Part shown: one piece after another, positions 36,076-48,600 of the stretch
How positions within the stretch are numbered: the stretch's first letter is position 1
Layout: every line of letters starts with the position of its first letter
From: Chlamydomonas sphaeroides
Taxonomy: Eukaryota > Chlorophyta > Chlorophyceae > Chlamydomonadales > Chlamydomonadaceae
Direction: 5' to 3'
Assembly (NCBI GenBank): GCA_001662425.1
Contig: BDDC01000004.1
Location: 224,572 to 288,571, forward strand
DNA length: 64,000 nucleotides
Notes under the pieces: model-generated
Databases searched by the model: none
Told to the model about the DNA's origin: nothing
What the model saw: only the letters and a program-made list of their open reading frames with translations
Translations under genes and position numbers: made by a program

Positions 36076-36885
36076 CACAGCGCCCCGAAGCGTGGAGGGG
36101 AGGACATGCATGCGAGGTGGCCAGGGGCCATACGGTAGCGGGGAGGGGCCTGGAGGGGCGGAGAGCCTGGCGCCCGGCCTGCCGCGGAATGGGCTACGGC
36201 CCTGTGTATCGGCGCAGGAGCCAGGTTAGGGAGACTAGAAAGAGGCTGTGTGAGACACATGGAGACACACCCTCTGAGCAGGGGTCCTGAGTAGGTCGTA
36301 CGGAAACATCTGTGCCCACCGTCACGGACGTGGCATTGTATTTCATACCAGCGCAGCAACCCTTTTTCGCCATTCACCTAGCCGATCCGTGCAGCAAACG
36401 CAAACGTCTCTCGCAACAACACTCCTGTTGAACGCATTTGACGCATCTGCTCGCGATCTTTATCTGCAAGATGCTAGGCTACCGTGCTTCAATCGGATTG
36501 TCTAGCAGCCAATGCACCCGCCGGCAAGTCGTGGGAGTTGTTGCGCACGCAAATTCTAGGCTGAATTGCTGTGGCGCTCGGCCCGCCAGGTCGCTGCAAC
36601 AGCTACCAGTGGGCTCTCGGCATAGCAGCGTAGTAAGGAGGGCGATGCCAGAGCAAGGAGAAGGTGTGCGCCGAGATTTGCGTCGCTAGTTCCTCTAATT
36701 GAGGGGCTGTGCCGTCATAGTGCACGAGTCTGATTCATGCGAACACATTGATTGCAAGGCTGGACTGTCCGTGCAAGCGTGCGCCAACGTTCCGCAACCT
36801 GCATCCCATAATCCATCCCGTCCTCGACCAGCTTGCACCCCGCCTCCTCCTACCCTTCCCTATCCTGCTAGAAATCTCCGAGGCC
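36076..36885. other. 3' UTR and intergenic, no supported gene
   Basis: Follows the kinase stop. About 36300-36750 is less GC-rich. It holds the promoter of the small two-TM gene at 36886. No other structure was seen. Confidence 0.45.
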
Positions 36886-38916
36886 ATGATGGCAGACCTG
36901 GAGCGCCTCCGCGCCAAGTCGGGCGCTGCCCCGCAGAGCCCCAGCGCCGCGCCGTCCGCGCAGACGCCGGCAGAGGTGGGGCCCGGCGCCGCACCACTTC
37001 CGGTAACCCATCCGTACCCGTGTCGGTGTACAACGCCCACTTGGCTACGTCGCAGGGGCCGCGGTCAAGGCCTGCAGCCTGCACCCGCCTGGCTTCAGCC
37101 CCCACCTCGTCCCTCCTTACCACCGCACGCCCGTGTAACGCCAGCACCGCGGTCGGGTGACCTCTGGGTTGGGCGGACTGACGCAGCAGCAGGGGCCGAG
37201 CCCCTGTGGGCGTCGGCCGTGCCTGTGGGCGTGCCGCGCCTGGGGCATGACCCCTCCGTCGCCCGAGGACCCGACATCCGACCCGCATGCCCCATGCCTG
37301 CTGACCCCATGCCGGCCGCCAGTGCCCGTATAGTGCCCGGGGCCCGCGGGCCCGTGGCTGCCAGCCCCTCCCTGGCGGCGGCGGAGCCCAGCTTGTCAAG
37401 CGCGCTGCGCCGCGTGGCCTTGCCCGCCCCGCGCCCCGCCCGCCCTGCGCCCTCCGCCCCGCCCGCCCTGCGCTCTGCGCCCTGAACAGCCCTGCGCCCT
37501 GAACAGCCCTGCCGCCTGCTCCCCCTGCTGCCCCCTGCTGCCCCGCAGTCGTCGGGTCCTCTGACGGGGGCCAAGGAGGCTCTGGACAAGGTGCGAGGGG
37601 CGCGGAGCCAGGGCGGGGCCTGGGTAGCTGGGTTGCGGAGCCTGCGCAGGGTGCGAGGGGCGCGGAGCCAGGGTGGGGCCTGGGTAGCTGGGTTGCGGAG
37701 CCTGCGCAGGGTGCGAGGGGCGCTCCGGGGCGCCCCCTGCACTCGCACGCACGCACGCGCCGTGCTGAGCTGAGGTGAGCGCTGCGGCGGATGTCGGCTG
37801 GTCGTGACCCAGGCGTGGGCCTCGCGCAGCAGAGCCAGGTCACGGGTTGCGCCACGGGTCGCCGGGGGCAGTCCCCTCGCCAGGCACGTCAAGCTGCACA
37901 AGCCGCAGGCTGCCGTGGACCTCGGCAGAGCCCCACTGGCTGGCCCCACAGCTGGTCGCGGCCGCGGCCCCGGCCTGGGCACAGCGGCCTGCCCTGGGGC
38001 GGCCCAGCGCCTGCAGCTACCCCAGCTCCCAGCCCTGCGCCCCTGCCGCACCACCCGGGGCCGGGGCTTGTGACAGCGCGGCCGCCCGCCTCGCTCCACC
38101 CAGGAGCCCAGCGCGCAGCACGTTGGCTTCCATGGACCAACCTCCCTGCTAATTCTTGGTCCCCCGCTCTTCCCTTGCCTACCTCCCAACTATCCACCAC
38201 TCAACCCTCACTCCCCTCCTGCCGTGACCCGCTCCCCTAGGTTCTCATCGCCGACTTCTTCCTCGTCCTTTTCATCCTGGCCTGGCTGGTGGCGGGTGTG
38301 GTGCAGGTGCGCGACAAGCGAGCGAGGCGGCCCGGGCTGCCAGCCTCCCCAACGAGGCGGAAAGGGCTGCCAGTCTCCTCAGCGAGGCGGCAGCGCGATT
38401 ATACGCATCCCACCTCACATTGCGCGGGCCGGGCTGCGGGTGAAGGATGGGCGGCAGAGGCACGCGGCACGGGCATGCGAGTGCACGGGCAAAGGCGCCC
38501 TTGGCGGCCCAAGGCGCCCTTGGCGGCCCAAGGCGCCCTTGGCGGCCCAAGGCATGGCAGCGGGCTTGGGGCACGGCTGCGGCCACACGGGCCCCCCGCG
38601 GCCATGGCGCGTCATGCATGGCAACGGAGGGTCGCGCTGGGTGCGTTTTGGCGTGCCCCGGTTGATCATTGCTGTGTTTTACGAGGCCTTGAGCCCGCAA
38701 GCTCATCGCATCCTGCGCTGCGCAATACGCTTCCCAACACCGCCGCCACCGCCCCTTCCACCGCAGGCGGGCGTGTCGGACAGCCAGCCGCTGCTGGATG
38801 CCTGGTACCCGCTGTGGCCGCTGCTGTGGCAGCCGGCGCTGGGGGTGCTCATGGCGGGCGCGCTGGTGAGCGGCGGCATTGGCTGGCTCAACGAGCAGGC
38901 GGCCAAGAAGCAGTGA
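36886..38916 (+). CDS. Small two-TM protein, function unknown
   Basis: Four exons (36886-36975, 37549-37590, 38241-38306, 38767-38916), all in phase 0, encode 115 residues. The N terminus is soluble (MMADLERLRAKSGAAPQ, then Ser/Pro/Ala linker). Exon 3 encodes the first span (LIADFFLVLFILAWLVAGVV). Exon 4 encodes LDAWYPLWPLLWQPALGVLM continuing into a second span ending GIGWLNEQAAKKQ. Every intron falls exactly between codons, and the exons are small relative to the introns, typical of conserved algal genes. The pattern 'ADFF-hydrophobic...W-P-LWQPALGVLM' reminds me of short plant membrane proteins of plastids or endomembranes, but I cannot name a family. The introns contain tandem repeats. 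The second ATG (36889) is an equally good start. Confidence 0.65.
37591..37710. repeat. 60-bp direct duplication in intron
   Basis: The 60 bases beginning gtgcgaggggcgcggagcca at 37591 recur at 37651 with about one change, and the first bases recur again at 37711. It includes the splice-donor sequence itself (gtgcgagg), so three potential donors exist in tandem. Only the first directly follows coding sequence. Confidence 0.85.
38492..38548. repeat. 19-bp palindromic tandem repeat in intron
   Basis: Three copies of aaggcgcccttggcggccc lie head to tail. Each unit contains the self-complementary aagg/ccttgg core. They are within the intron 38307-38766. Confidence 0.8.
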
Positions 38917-40145
38917 GCGCGGCATGTGCGGGAGGCGGGCAGCGACAGGGCAGTGAGGCCGGTTTGGGGGGTCGGGAGACGGGTTGGGGCCGAGCGGCAG
39001 GGAGGGATGAATGAGCAGGCTGCCAGGGGGCAGCGAGGGGCGTACTTGAGGCGGGGTGGAGGCGAGGGAGGGGCGAGGCCGGGGAAAGGGGCGGGGGAAG
39101 GAGGCCTGGGAGGCATGTGCCGCGCGGGGGGGCGGGTCGCGCCCCATGGGCTGCAGGAGCGAGGTGCTGTTGGGGGACAGGAGGGAGGAGGTGCATCGCG
39201 TGAGCGGTTGACAGGTGGCGATTTGGGTGGAGCGGAGTCGAGGCGAGTTGGGGGCGGCGAGTGCGGAGCGGCAGGGCGGCCGCGTAGGCCTCATTACCGG
39301 GTGGCTGCTGCTGGGCTGGACTGGCGGCAGAGGGTGCTGCGTGCGGTCCGACACGTGGGCCTTGTGTGAGCGTGTGGACGTGCATTCGATTGCAAGCGCG
39401 AGGAGCGGCGGTGGCGTGTTCGTGTGCCCCTGTGGAATGAAAGGCTGTTTCCAGATGTGCGTTGCCGAACCTTACAGTTGCCCCCGCCCCGTAAGTTATG
39501 CGTCAGCTGCTTCAGCTGCTCGCCACGCGCACACATACCGACCCACAACAAATAACACGCGGTGCGCCTCAGGATTGTTGTGTACGACACAGTGTACAAC
39601 ATACCATACTGGCCGCGCATGTGCCGCTCGCACCGCGCGCTACGTTATCTGACACGATACGCCTGCGCTACAAGGTGCAACATGTCTAACAGCAAGACGC
39701 CGCCACAGCAGCCGACGCACGTTGCCCTGCCTGCTGCAACAGGCGAGTCAGCTAGACCGCCCGCGTCCCCGTGTGCAGAGGCCCCTGCCCCTCGCCGCCT
39801 ACCTAACCCCCATGCAGCACGCAAGGCCGGCCCAGGGCACAGGCCGTCGCTGGCAGTAGGCGGTGTTGCGCTGCCGGGGACGGCCATCGCGGCCATCGCG
39901 GCTATGGCGAGCAGTAGGGCCGCACGGCCTGCTGCCAATGCACACGCGCTGCGCCGCAGACGGCCGCAGCGGCGGCAGCGGACGCTGCTCCAGCTGAGAT
40001 CCCATCGCCGCCCGGCCCTGCCCTGCCTGGCCCTCCTGCCTGGTTCCACGCGTGCACATCCATCCCTGCTCTGCGGCCGGCCCCCACCACGCACCACCGT
40101 TTCCAGTAACCGCTGACCCATGCACTCTGCGCCCGCCACGCAGCC
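38917..40145. other. Intergenic; possible upstream exon of the F-box/LRR gene
   Basis: The first part is the 3' UTR of the two-TM gene. From 39682 an open frame (MSNSKTPPQQPTHVALPAAT...) begins in a reasonable context and may be a first exon of the F-box/LRR gene, but no splice join to 40146 onward could be proven. Confidence 0.4.
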
Positions 40146-43100
40146 TTGGTCACTGCCTTGTCCGCGTCCGTTCCCATACTACCCACAGACACGTCAGCCT
40201 CTACACCGCCTCTTGATCGGCCGCTGGCGTGGGATGCCCATAGGAGCTCGTCTGCACCATCCCTGTTGCCGACACGGATCGCTGGCTTCCGGATGCTGAT
40301 CAAGTTCACCGTTTCCTCACCCCCCATTGACAGGTTCGCCCTCCATTGCGTGCGGGGCTGGGCTTCGGCGCCGCGCCAGCGGCCCACAATGCAGCATTGG
40401 AACAGCCGCTTTGTCAACGCCACACCAGCACGCACGGACCAGCTCTACCATATCTTCCTCTTGGTGAGCGGGGTCCTTCCACCGCTGCTGCTCGCGTTGC
40501 TGGTTGCCACTACCAGGGGAGTCTCCCCTGGCCACCACTCAGAGCCTGACGCTGGGCTGGCCCGCTGCCTTCGACCCCGTCGGCCTGCCCGCGCTTGCGG
40601 CCGTCACCAGCCTGGCGACGCTGGAGCTGTGCGCAGCCACGGGTGTGAAGCCGGCGGGGCCCTCGCCATCGTGGACGCGCAGGACGAGCTCCTAGACGGG
40701 CTTGCGTCGACAGGTCCAACCGCGCTTCGCGTCCTGACCTGTTCGGACCTGCTGCCGCTGATCACGCGCTACCTAGACGATTATGACCGGAATCAGCTGC
40801 GCGGTGTCTGTCAGCCGCTGCGCGGGATCATCGACAGGCTTGTCATTCGCTACCTGAGCGCACCGTCGCCCAATGCCGGCATGTCAGCTACCGCGTACCT
40901 GGCTGCCACGTGCCGCATCATATCGCACGGCTGCCGCCCGGCGGAAGTTACCATGCGCTGTGGTTGCGAGTCTCGGGAAGTGCACAACGTCGAACGGTGG
41001 CGCAGCGCCTTGTGAGTTCGCTGCCAGTTAGTATAAAACAATAGCGTGAATCGGGGCCTGCTCAAGGCCTTCCGCAGGTCCTGGGCAGAGCTGGGCACCA
41101 GGGGCACCACCGCACGCAAGCTGAAGGCTCGCCCCTCCTCCCCTCTTCCCCGCCTGCAGCCTCGGCGTGCTGCGCTTTATCGCCAGCGGCCCCGCCGTCA
41201 CGGCCCGCGGCCCCATGCCGACGACTTACCTGCAGCTGTCATTCGGCATGCTCACGCCCGACCTCGCCACCGCCATAGTGGCAGCGCTGCCGGGCCTAAC
41301 CGTGTTCAACACGTACGATGACGCCTGCGGCTACCACAGAAGGAGCCCAAGATCCCAATTCTCGCTTGCCCCGGGCTTGGCGGTGCTGGCCCGCGGGCTC
41401 CGGCAGCTGCGGGAGGTCAGAGTGCAACAGACGGACACCGCCACGTGGACGTCTGCCCTGCTCGAGGCGCTCGGCCCGGTCGCGCCTCAGCTGGAGGTGC
41501 TGGATCTGGAGGGCGATGATCCCGACGAGGACCCGGGCTCCTTGGAGCGGCTCGCCAGCTTCACGCGGCTGCGGACGCTGGCCGTGCGCTACGAGCCGCC
41601 GGCGGTGCTGCGGCCGCTGCTGACCCACATGACGGGCCTGCGCAGCCTCACGCTGGACGGAGTGTATGGACGCAGCGCTGCGTTTGACAAGGCCGGCCTC
41701 CACGAGGTACTGACCCTCACGCCGGCGCCGCTGGAGCAGCTGCACCTGCCGCGGCTGTACTTTAACGTCAGTGCCGCACAGCTGGCCAAGCCCGCGGCGG
41801 CAGCGGCGCTGGCGCGGCTGCGGTCGCTGAGGCTCGAACTGGAGGACACCCAAGACGCGCGGACGCTGCTGCGCGCCTCCGGCCTCACCGGCCTCACCAG
41901 CCTCCGCCTGCTGTGCTGCGACCAGATGTCGGGTTCGCTCGTCGCAAGCGACTTCGCGGCACTGCGCGACCTGCGGTGCCTCAAACTCAGGGAGTGCTCG
42001 CTGCGCGTCGACCCCGTCCACGGCCTGGCGCAGCTGTCGCGCCTCACCAAGCTCAGCACCGAGCGGCTCACGTCGCGCGTCGCACACTCGGACCGGCGCA
42101 GCGACAGGCCGCTGGAGCAGCTGCAGTTGTGGCGGCTACCGGCGCTGCAGGAGCTGAAGCTGAGCTGCTGGCACCAGTACCCCGAGGACCTGGCCGCGTT
42201 GGTGCCCGGGCCGCGCCTGCGCACGGTGGCGTTCTCCTTCGGCCTCTGGCTAGTCCTGCATCCCGACCGGCACGCCGCACCGGACGGCACGCTGCGGCCC
42301 ATGGCCCAGCGCGCGCTCGTCAGCGCGGCCCAGCTGCTGCGGGGCCGCACCGAGGATGGCCTGAAAGTGGGCGTGGCGTACAAGGTCGATGGCGCCCGGG
42401 GCCCCGCGAAACCCTTGCTGCAGCCGCCAGCTGGAGAGAAGGGCCACGGCGCCTGGCTGGAGGCGTTTGGCAAGTGCGCACTGCAGCTTGGCAATGGGCG
42501 GGTTGCGCTCCTGGTGGCATGTGGGTCGGCGTTTTGGGCGGCATGTGGGTCAGCGGCTGGGGCGGCATGTGGGTCGGCCGCTGGAGGCGCTGCGGGAGCT
42601 GCAACGCCTGGGATGACGCATGTAGGTCGGCGACCAGTGTCGCGGCGTGGGTCTGCACAGCTCTATGTGTCCTGCGCCGCCTTCGCCCTGCAGTGCGGGG
42701 CTGTCGCACCTGAGGCTGCGCGGCGTGTCGCTGACCGCGGCAGACCTGCGCCTCGCTGCGACGGCGCTGCAGGGCCTTGAGGTGGGGATGCGTGCAGCAA
42801 GGGGCTGGGGCTGGTTCACAGCCCCACTCAGCGATACCTTGTGGTCTCACTTGGCTGCTGTTGGCCAACACCCCAGCGACTACCAGCCTGCACAACCATG
42901 TGGCATCCCCGCAGGTGTAGTGCCCCAAAGGACACACGCTCTGCGCCCCGCTTTGCCCGGCCCCAGGTCCTGGAGATCAGGTCTCCAGCCAAGTACGACC
43001 CCGCTGGCCTGCCGCACCTGGCCGCCCTGTCCGGCTCGCTGAAGACCATCAAGCTATGCGTCAAGCACGCGCTCAGTCCCGGCGCACCCGCCGGCTCCCG

Positions 43101-43596
43101 GCAGGCGCTGAAGGATGCTCTGGTGGAGCTGTGCTGCCGCCGCGGCGGGTACCGCGGCTTCAGCGGGAGCCTTGTGCTGACGACGCCCAATACGAGTCAG
43201 TGGGGGTGGATCTGCGTTTCCCCGGTGAGCGAGGGGGTGCAGGTGTTGGCGGCCGCAGTGGCAGCACGCGTGCACCGCCTGCGCGGCCGGGCGGTGGTGG
43301 AGGCCGAGACGGAGCGGGCCGACGACCTGGACGGGGGAGACATGTTTGAGTCAGACAGCTACTGGACGGGGGACAGCGAGCGCGACAGCGATGAGGGCGA
43401 GGAGGAGGGCGAGGAGGAGGGCGAGGAGGAGGGCGAGGAGGAGGGCGAGGAGGAGGACGAGGAGGACGAGGACGAGGAGGAGGACGAGGAGGAGGACGAG
43501 GAGGAGGACGAGGACGAGGAGGAGGGCGATGGGGAGGACGAGGACGATGGGGAGGAGGGCGGCGGGGAGGCGGAGGAAGAGGTTGGGGAGGCGTAG
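40146..43596 (+). CDS. F-box-like / leucine-rich-repeat protein with acidic tail
   Basis: Exons 40146-41011, 41160-42473, 42694-42781 and 42967-43596 join in phase (965 residues). An F-box-like motif (SDLLPLITRYLDDYDRNQLR, then GVCQPLRGIIDRLVIRYLS) lies at about residues 198-237. It is followed by irregular LRRs such as LTHMTGLRSLTLDGVYG, LARLRSLRLELED, LTGLTSLRLLCCDQM and LRDLRCLKLRECSL, then GLSHLRLRGVSLTAADLRLA. The last exon ends in about 80 residues of almost pure Glu/Asp. LRR/F-box proteins often serve as SCF-ligase substrate adaptors; that role is inferred from layout only. The first 190 residues are doubtful: the frame from 40146 is low-complexity, and an LRR-like segment at 40540-40690 (LTLGWPAAFDPVGLPALAAV) sits in another frame. 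A decayed paralogue lies at 17001-18873 on the other strand. Confidence 0.68.
43393..43560 (+). repeat. (gaggagggc)n / (gaggacgag)n microsatellite coding the acidic tail
   Basis: Nine-base units gaggagggc, then gaggacgag variants, remain in frame and encode runs of Glu/Asp/Gly. Repeat slippage here would change tail length without frameshift. Confidence 0.85.
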
Positions 43597-45646
43597 GCCT
43601 GAGAACTAAGAGAAGTTTATGCCATTGGACGCGGCGCGTTATCGCGAGGCTGTTGAACATGCTACAGCGGATGGAGTTGTTGTGCGTTAATTGGGAAGAG
43701 CAGGGCGTGCTTCACAATGTGTGCGCTGTCGGGCACATAATTTGTAGGCTTGACTTGGAACAGCTGCCGGTGCTCGGTGGCTCGCATGGGCTGTTCGTAT
43801 GTATGCCTGAGTTGGAGATGCAGCCGCAACCCTCCTGGTATTTGCATTGTTGGATGTAGTCCTTGCCGTGCAGCAGCGGTGGCTGCAACTGCCGCTTGGG
43901 CCTTGCGTGCTTCCTTAGTGATTGGAGTTGTGCCGGTGTTGGTCTGAGCGCGAGCCTCCTGACGGTGCACGTGCGTTGCTGGGCGCGTGGGCTGTGACCT
44001 CCTGAGGTCTAGGGTGGGGCGCGGCACAGCTTCGCGGTCCTTAGCGCCGGTCGGCAGCGTGTGTACATGGCTCTTGCGGCCAGGGCGAAATCGGTGGCAA
44101 GCATAGGCTGCTGCCGCCGCTGGCAGGGGCGCCGGGTCCTTGCAAGGGCGGTGGGGTGGTGCCGAGAAGTAGTCAATAGATACCCGAGGGCTGCGCTCGC
44201 CGTTGGCGCTTGCCGCGGCCTGGGGTGAATCCAGGGAAGGGGGCATCCCGGGGCACTTTCGGAGTTGCTGAGGTGGCGCAGTCGCAATGCCGCACTACCG
44301 GGGAGCCGGGGGTTGCAACAGGTGGCTGTCGGCTCCCGGTGGACACGTGGCGGCCTTGCGGCGGCCAGCGAGCAATGCATCGGTTCGTCGCGATGGCTGG
44401 ATACCCTCGCTGCCTTGGCAATATCTGCTTTTTTTGCTACCACCGGGTTAAGCTGCGAGGCTGCCGGCGGCTCAGCTGCCCTGGCTCCGCGGCAGATAGA
44501 GGTTTGACCCGTGTTGATTGCTGCTGGGCGGTTGGCCAAGCCGGCCCTCACCCAACACACGGCCCTGGGTGCTGGAACGCGGCTTGCTTACGGGGCCACT
44601 GCGCCGGATCCTCGGTTGAAGCTTTCAATGTGACACGCCGACGTGGACCGGGCTGGGCACTGGGGTGACACGGCCGCCCCTAACCCAGCGGCACGAAACG
44701 AGCGCGCTCCCTGCCTTCACTTGATCAGCTGTGCCCTTGCATGAATGCCGGTTGCGCCTGCTGGCGTTGCAAGCGCCGCCCCACAACACACCTGCGCACC
44801 GCCGCCCGCGTCCACCTGCTGTCTGTCAGAGCGCGCCCCCTCCCCGAAACGACGGCCCAGCACTGCGGCCCTGCACTTCGGCATGCCTGCAGGCCTATCG
44901 CACAGCCACACCTCACCGCTCACATAGCAGCAGCCGCTCACGACAGCATACTTTGGATTCACAACGCACGCCGTTTGCTCCAGCCTGCTGCCGTACTGCC
45001 CCGGGCGTTGCACGACCCCACAGGCGCCAGAGCTCGGAACCCCGTCGTCATCCATAAGGACGTTTGCATAAGGATGGCCCACACATGATTGTTCTAGCTA
45101 GCTCGTTTGTTTGTGGGTTGCCGTGTGCGAGGTCACGCCACGCCACTCTGAAGGCCCAATATGCACTCCACAAGCAGGAGGGCCCACGGCGGCATGCCGG
45201 TAACACCCTGAATCCTGACACAGCTCCGTGCGGCACCACACCACGTCAACACATCACCGCTAGCCTCCAACCACAGCTAAGATACCACATGGGCAGTGCC
45301 ACCACACCCCTCGGCGCGATTCAGATGAACAGTGCCACCACGCCCCTCGGCGCGAGGCCTTGCCCTGCCCCATGACCGAATACTGCGCCCTCACGGCGCC
45401 CGCCGCAACCTCGGGCTGCGCCAGCCATGCCTGCGGCAGCGCACTGCAAGCAGCGCGACCCCGCCTGCCGAAACGACCCATGTTGTGATACAAGCAGGTA
45501 AATCGCTATGCAATGCATGTCCCAGCACCGCAACACCGCAACGCAAGCATACGCCCAAGCCGCGACAGCCCCCCGGCCCAAGCCCTAGACGCCCTATCCG
45601 CGACAGCCACGCAACATACGCGCCCCCTGTACCTCCCCCCGACCCG
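43597..45646. other. Convergent intergenic stretch, no supported gene
   Basis: Lies between the ends of the F-box/LRR gene (+) and the MYND gene (-). A 194-codon minus-strand frame (43662-44246) has no recognisable domain. Two copies of tgccaccac.cccctcggcg occur around 45297 and 45334 (38-base period). Otherwise nothing was recognised. Confidence 0.4.
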
Positions 45647-48600
45647 CTAGCCTCTGACGCCAGCGCCTCCGCACTCGGCCTGGTGCCCCGCCCGCCAGTG
45701 CGCCAGCTGGCACTCGCCGCTGCAGTAAAAGGCAGCCCGGCAGCGGCGGCACTCCTTGCCCGTCGGCAGCGCCGCCTCGCTGTCACCCTCCAGGTTGGCG
45801 CAATCCCGCCACCCGCAAGCCCGGCCCACGCCCAGCCGCGCCGCCGCCTGCTGCGGCGGCGCCACCCGCGCCCACAGCGCCCTCGCCTGCGGCGGCACGC
45901 CGATGCGGCCCTGCCGCGCCTGCTCCCAGGCGGCGTGCAGCCCAGCCACCGCGGCCGCGTCCCCAGCGTCCCAAATGGGACCGTCGCGGCTGCTGCCCGA
46001 ACCCGCACACTGCCTCTCCCAGCGCTCCGCCACGCCCGCCAGCTCGCTCAGCGCGCCCCCAAGCGCCGTGCTGCCGTCGCGCCCGCGCATGTCATGCACC
46101 ACCATCCACAGCGCCACCGGCCGGGCTCCCTGGTTGCGCTGCTCCCGCAGCGCATCGGCCGCCGCGGCGCGCATCAGCTCGGGGTAGGACGCCGCCACGG
46201 AGCACAGCGCGGCGGCCAGCACCCACAGGCGGCGACCCATGTGCGGCATGTCAAACGTGCCGTCCACCACCAGCGTCGCCATGAACGTCATGATGCGCCA
46301 CAGCGCCGCTGCGGCTTGCGAGCGCTCCAGCACCTCCCGCCAGCCGCCGCCCAGGGCGGGCGGCGCAGCAGCGCTTGGGCCCGCGGCGGCGGCGGCGGGC
46401 GCGGTCGCGGCTCCGCCGGGCGCCTGCAGGGGCAGCAGCGCGAGCCAGGAGAGTGCCAGGTCCACGGCGGCCAGCGTCCTCGGCAGCTGTGCCGACCACT
46501 GGGTCGTCCGCCTGCGCATGTTGCCGCCGCCCGCCGCGTAGAGCACGGACATCGCGTCCACCTCTCGCGACGCTTGCAGCACCAGCAGCGGCAGCCACTC
46601 GTACGCCGCGAGCGACAGCACGTCCGCCAGCTGCCGCAGCGCCGCAGCGCCGCCGCCCTGGCCGCGGCCTCCGGCAGCCAAGCCACACCCGTCGGCCGGG
46701 TCGGCAGCGACGGCCCCAATTGACAGCTCCTGCGCCAGCACCACAATGATGCGGCCCGCAACCACACAAGGCTGGGGGTGGCCGGGCAGAGCGCTCTGGC
46801 GAGCCGCCTTGCCCAGCGTCCGCACAAACGCAGCGGCCTGGTGCGGCTCGGCATAGGCCAGGAGCGCCGGCCAGAACTTGGGCAGGGCTGCCCCGGGGCC
46901 GTCGGAGACATCTGGATCAATGTGCGTGACCAGGGTCCGGGCCAAGGCGCATGGGCCACCATCGGGCCGGCAAGCTGTGCGCAGCGCTCGCTCCATGAGG
47001 GGCAGCACGCCAGCGTCCAGGGCGGCGGCGGTGGGGCCCGGCGGGGAGGCAAGCTGGGCGGTGCCTGCAGCGGGCGGCGGGCCGGCGAGGGGCCAAGGAG
47101 TGGGACCAACAGCGTCCAAGTACGGGGCAAGGGTTCGCGGCCACTTGAGGCAGCGTTGCCGGGCCGGACGGCCGTGCAGTGCACGCGGGCATCACCTGTG
47201 ATGTTCATCGGGAAGGACACAATGACGAGGCCCATGGCCATGATCCAGGGCAGCAGCGGCTGGCCGCAGGCGGCTGCCCGCTGCAGCTGCAGCAGCTCGC
47301 CCAGCCGCATCACACGGCCCGCCAGCGCCCACCACTCCCGCAGCGCCGGCAGCAGCAGCGGCCGCGCCTCAAGGTCGCAGGCCGCCGTCGCTATGTTGAT
47401 GTTCGCCACCATCGCCCCGGTCGGGCCCACGCCAAACAGCACCGCCGCCGCGTCCGACAGGGCCGTGCAGCACAGCGCGTGCGCCTCCTCACCAACAGTG
47501 GCTGGCGGCCACGGCAGCGCGTGCTGCACCGTCGCGGCCCAGCCCCCGATGCGCAGCTGCAGCGCCAGCGCCCCCCGGCGGCCGCCGATGAGGCGGCCGG
47601 GCCGGCCGGCCGCGGCCGCGAGGGTGTAGCGCAGGATGCGAATGTGCTCCCACACGCCCTTTGGCGAGGCAGGCGCAAGCAGCAGGCGCTCGGGCAAGGC
47701 GCCGCCAAGCAGCTCCTGCGGTAGGCCGTACGTGGCGCCGCCGTCCAGGCGCGAGAGCAGCCACACGCCGTGGACAAGGATCGCGTGGCGCGGGCCGTGC
47801 GCTCCCGCCAGAGCCCACAGGCCGCGAGAGGCCTGTGAGGCCGCGTCTGACGGCCTGCCGCTTGTGCTAGGGCCGTCGCCTGAGCTGGTGCTGCCGGCGC
47901 CGCTGCCGCTGGCTGCCCGGCCGGCGCTGCTGCCGCTGCTGGTATCCCCAGGAGCGCTGCTGCCTTGGCTGCCTCTATGCGGCCCCACCTCGCCTCCGCC
48001 GCCGCCGGTCGCCCGTGCCGCGGCTCCGGCGCCGCCGGCCGCCTCGTCACCGCTGCTGGCGTTGGGCACGCCCATGCCGCCGCCACGAGCCTGGCTGCCG
48101 TCGACCGCGCCAGCCGCGTCGCGGCTGCCGTTAGCAGCTAGCTGCTCAAGAAAAGCCGCCTTCTCCAGCACGCGGGCAAGACCCCGCAGCGAGGTGCACG
48201 TTCGGCCAAAGCACTCGTAGGAGTATCGAAGCACGTTGCCGGCAGCCGTCCCCCCCACGCCACCCGCCTGCTCCGCCTCCGCCGCGATCTGCGTCCCCTG
48301 GGCCACATGCCACCTCAGCAGCAGCTGCGCGGCGTGGTCCAGCACCCGGCTGCCGGCCAGGTCGGCAGCCAGCTGGGAATGCAGCTCGTTGTCGGCTGGG
48401 TAAGCCTCGGCCGCAGTGCACACGAAGGCGACCACACCGAGAGTTGCCAGCAGGAAGAACCTGCAGAACGGGAGCGCTCGCTTGCAGCCTTGCGCGGCGG
48501 CGCCGTCGGCCTCCGGCGCGGGCGGTAGCAGCAGCGCTGCTGCGGCCATCTGGCGCGCGGCGGCCTGCAGCGCGCCAGAGCGCAGCAGCGCCAGCGCGAA

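Noticed and set aside
40540..40695. LRR-like segment LTLGWPAAFDPVGLPALAAV as part of the F-box/LRR gene
   Set aside because: It is in a different frame from the F-box exon and no splice sites join it cleanly; it may be a relic of another LRR copy.
46288..47190. Continuation of the MYND gene exon 1 frame past 47196 (904-codon open frame)
   Set aside because: After the donor at 47195 the frame gives Arg/Pro/Cys-rich shadow protein; splicing to 47064 gives the coherent MYND reading.
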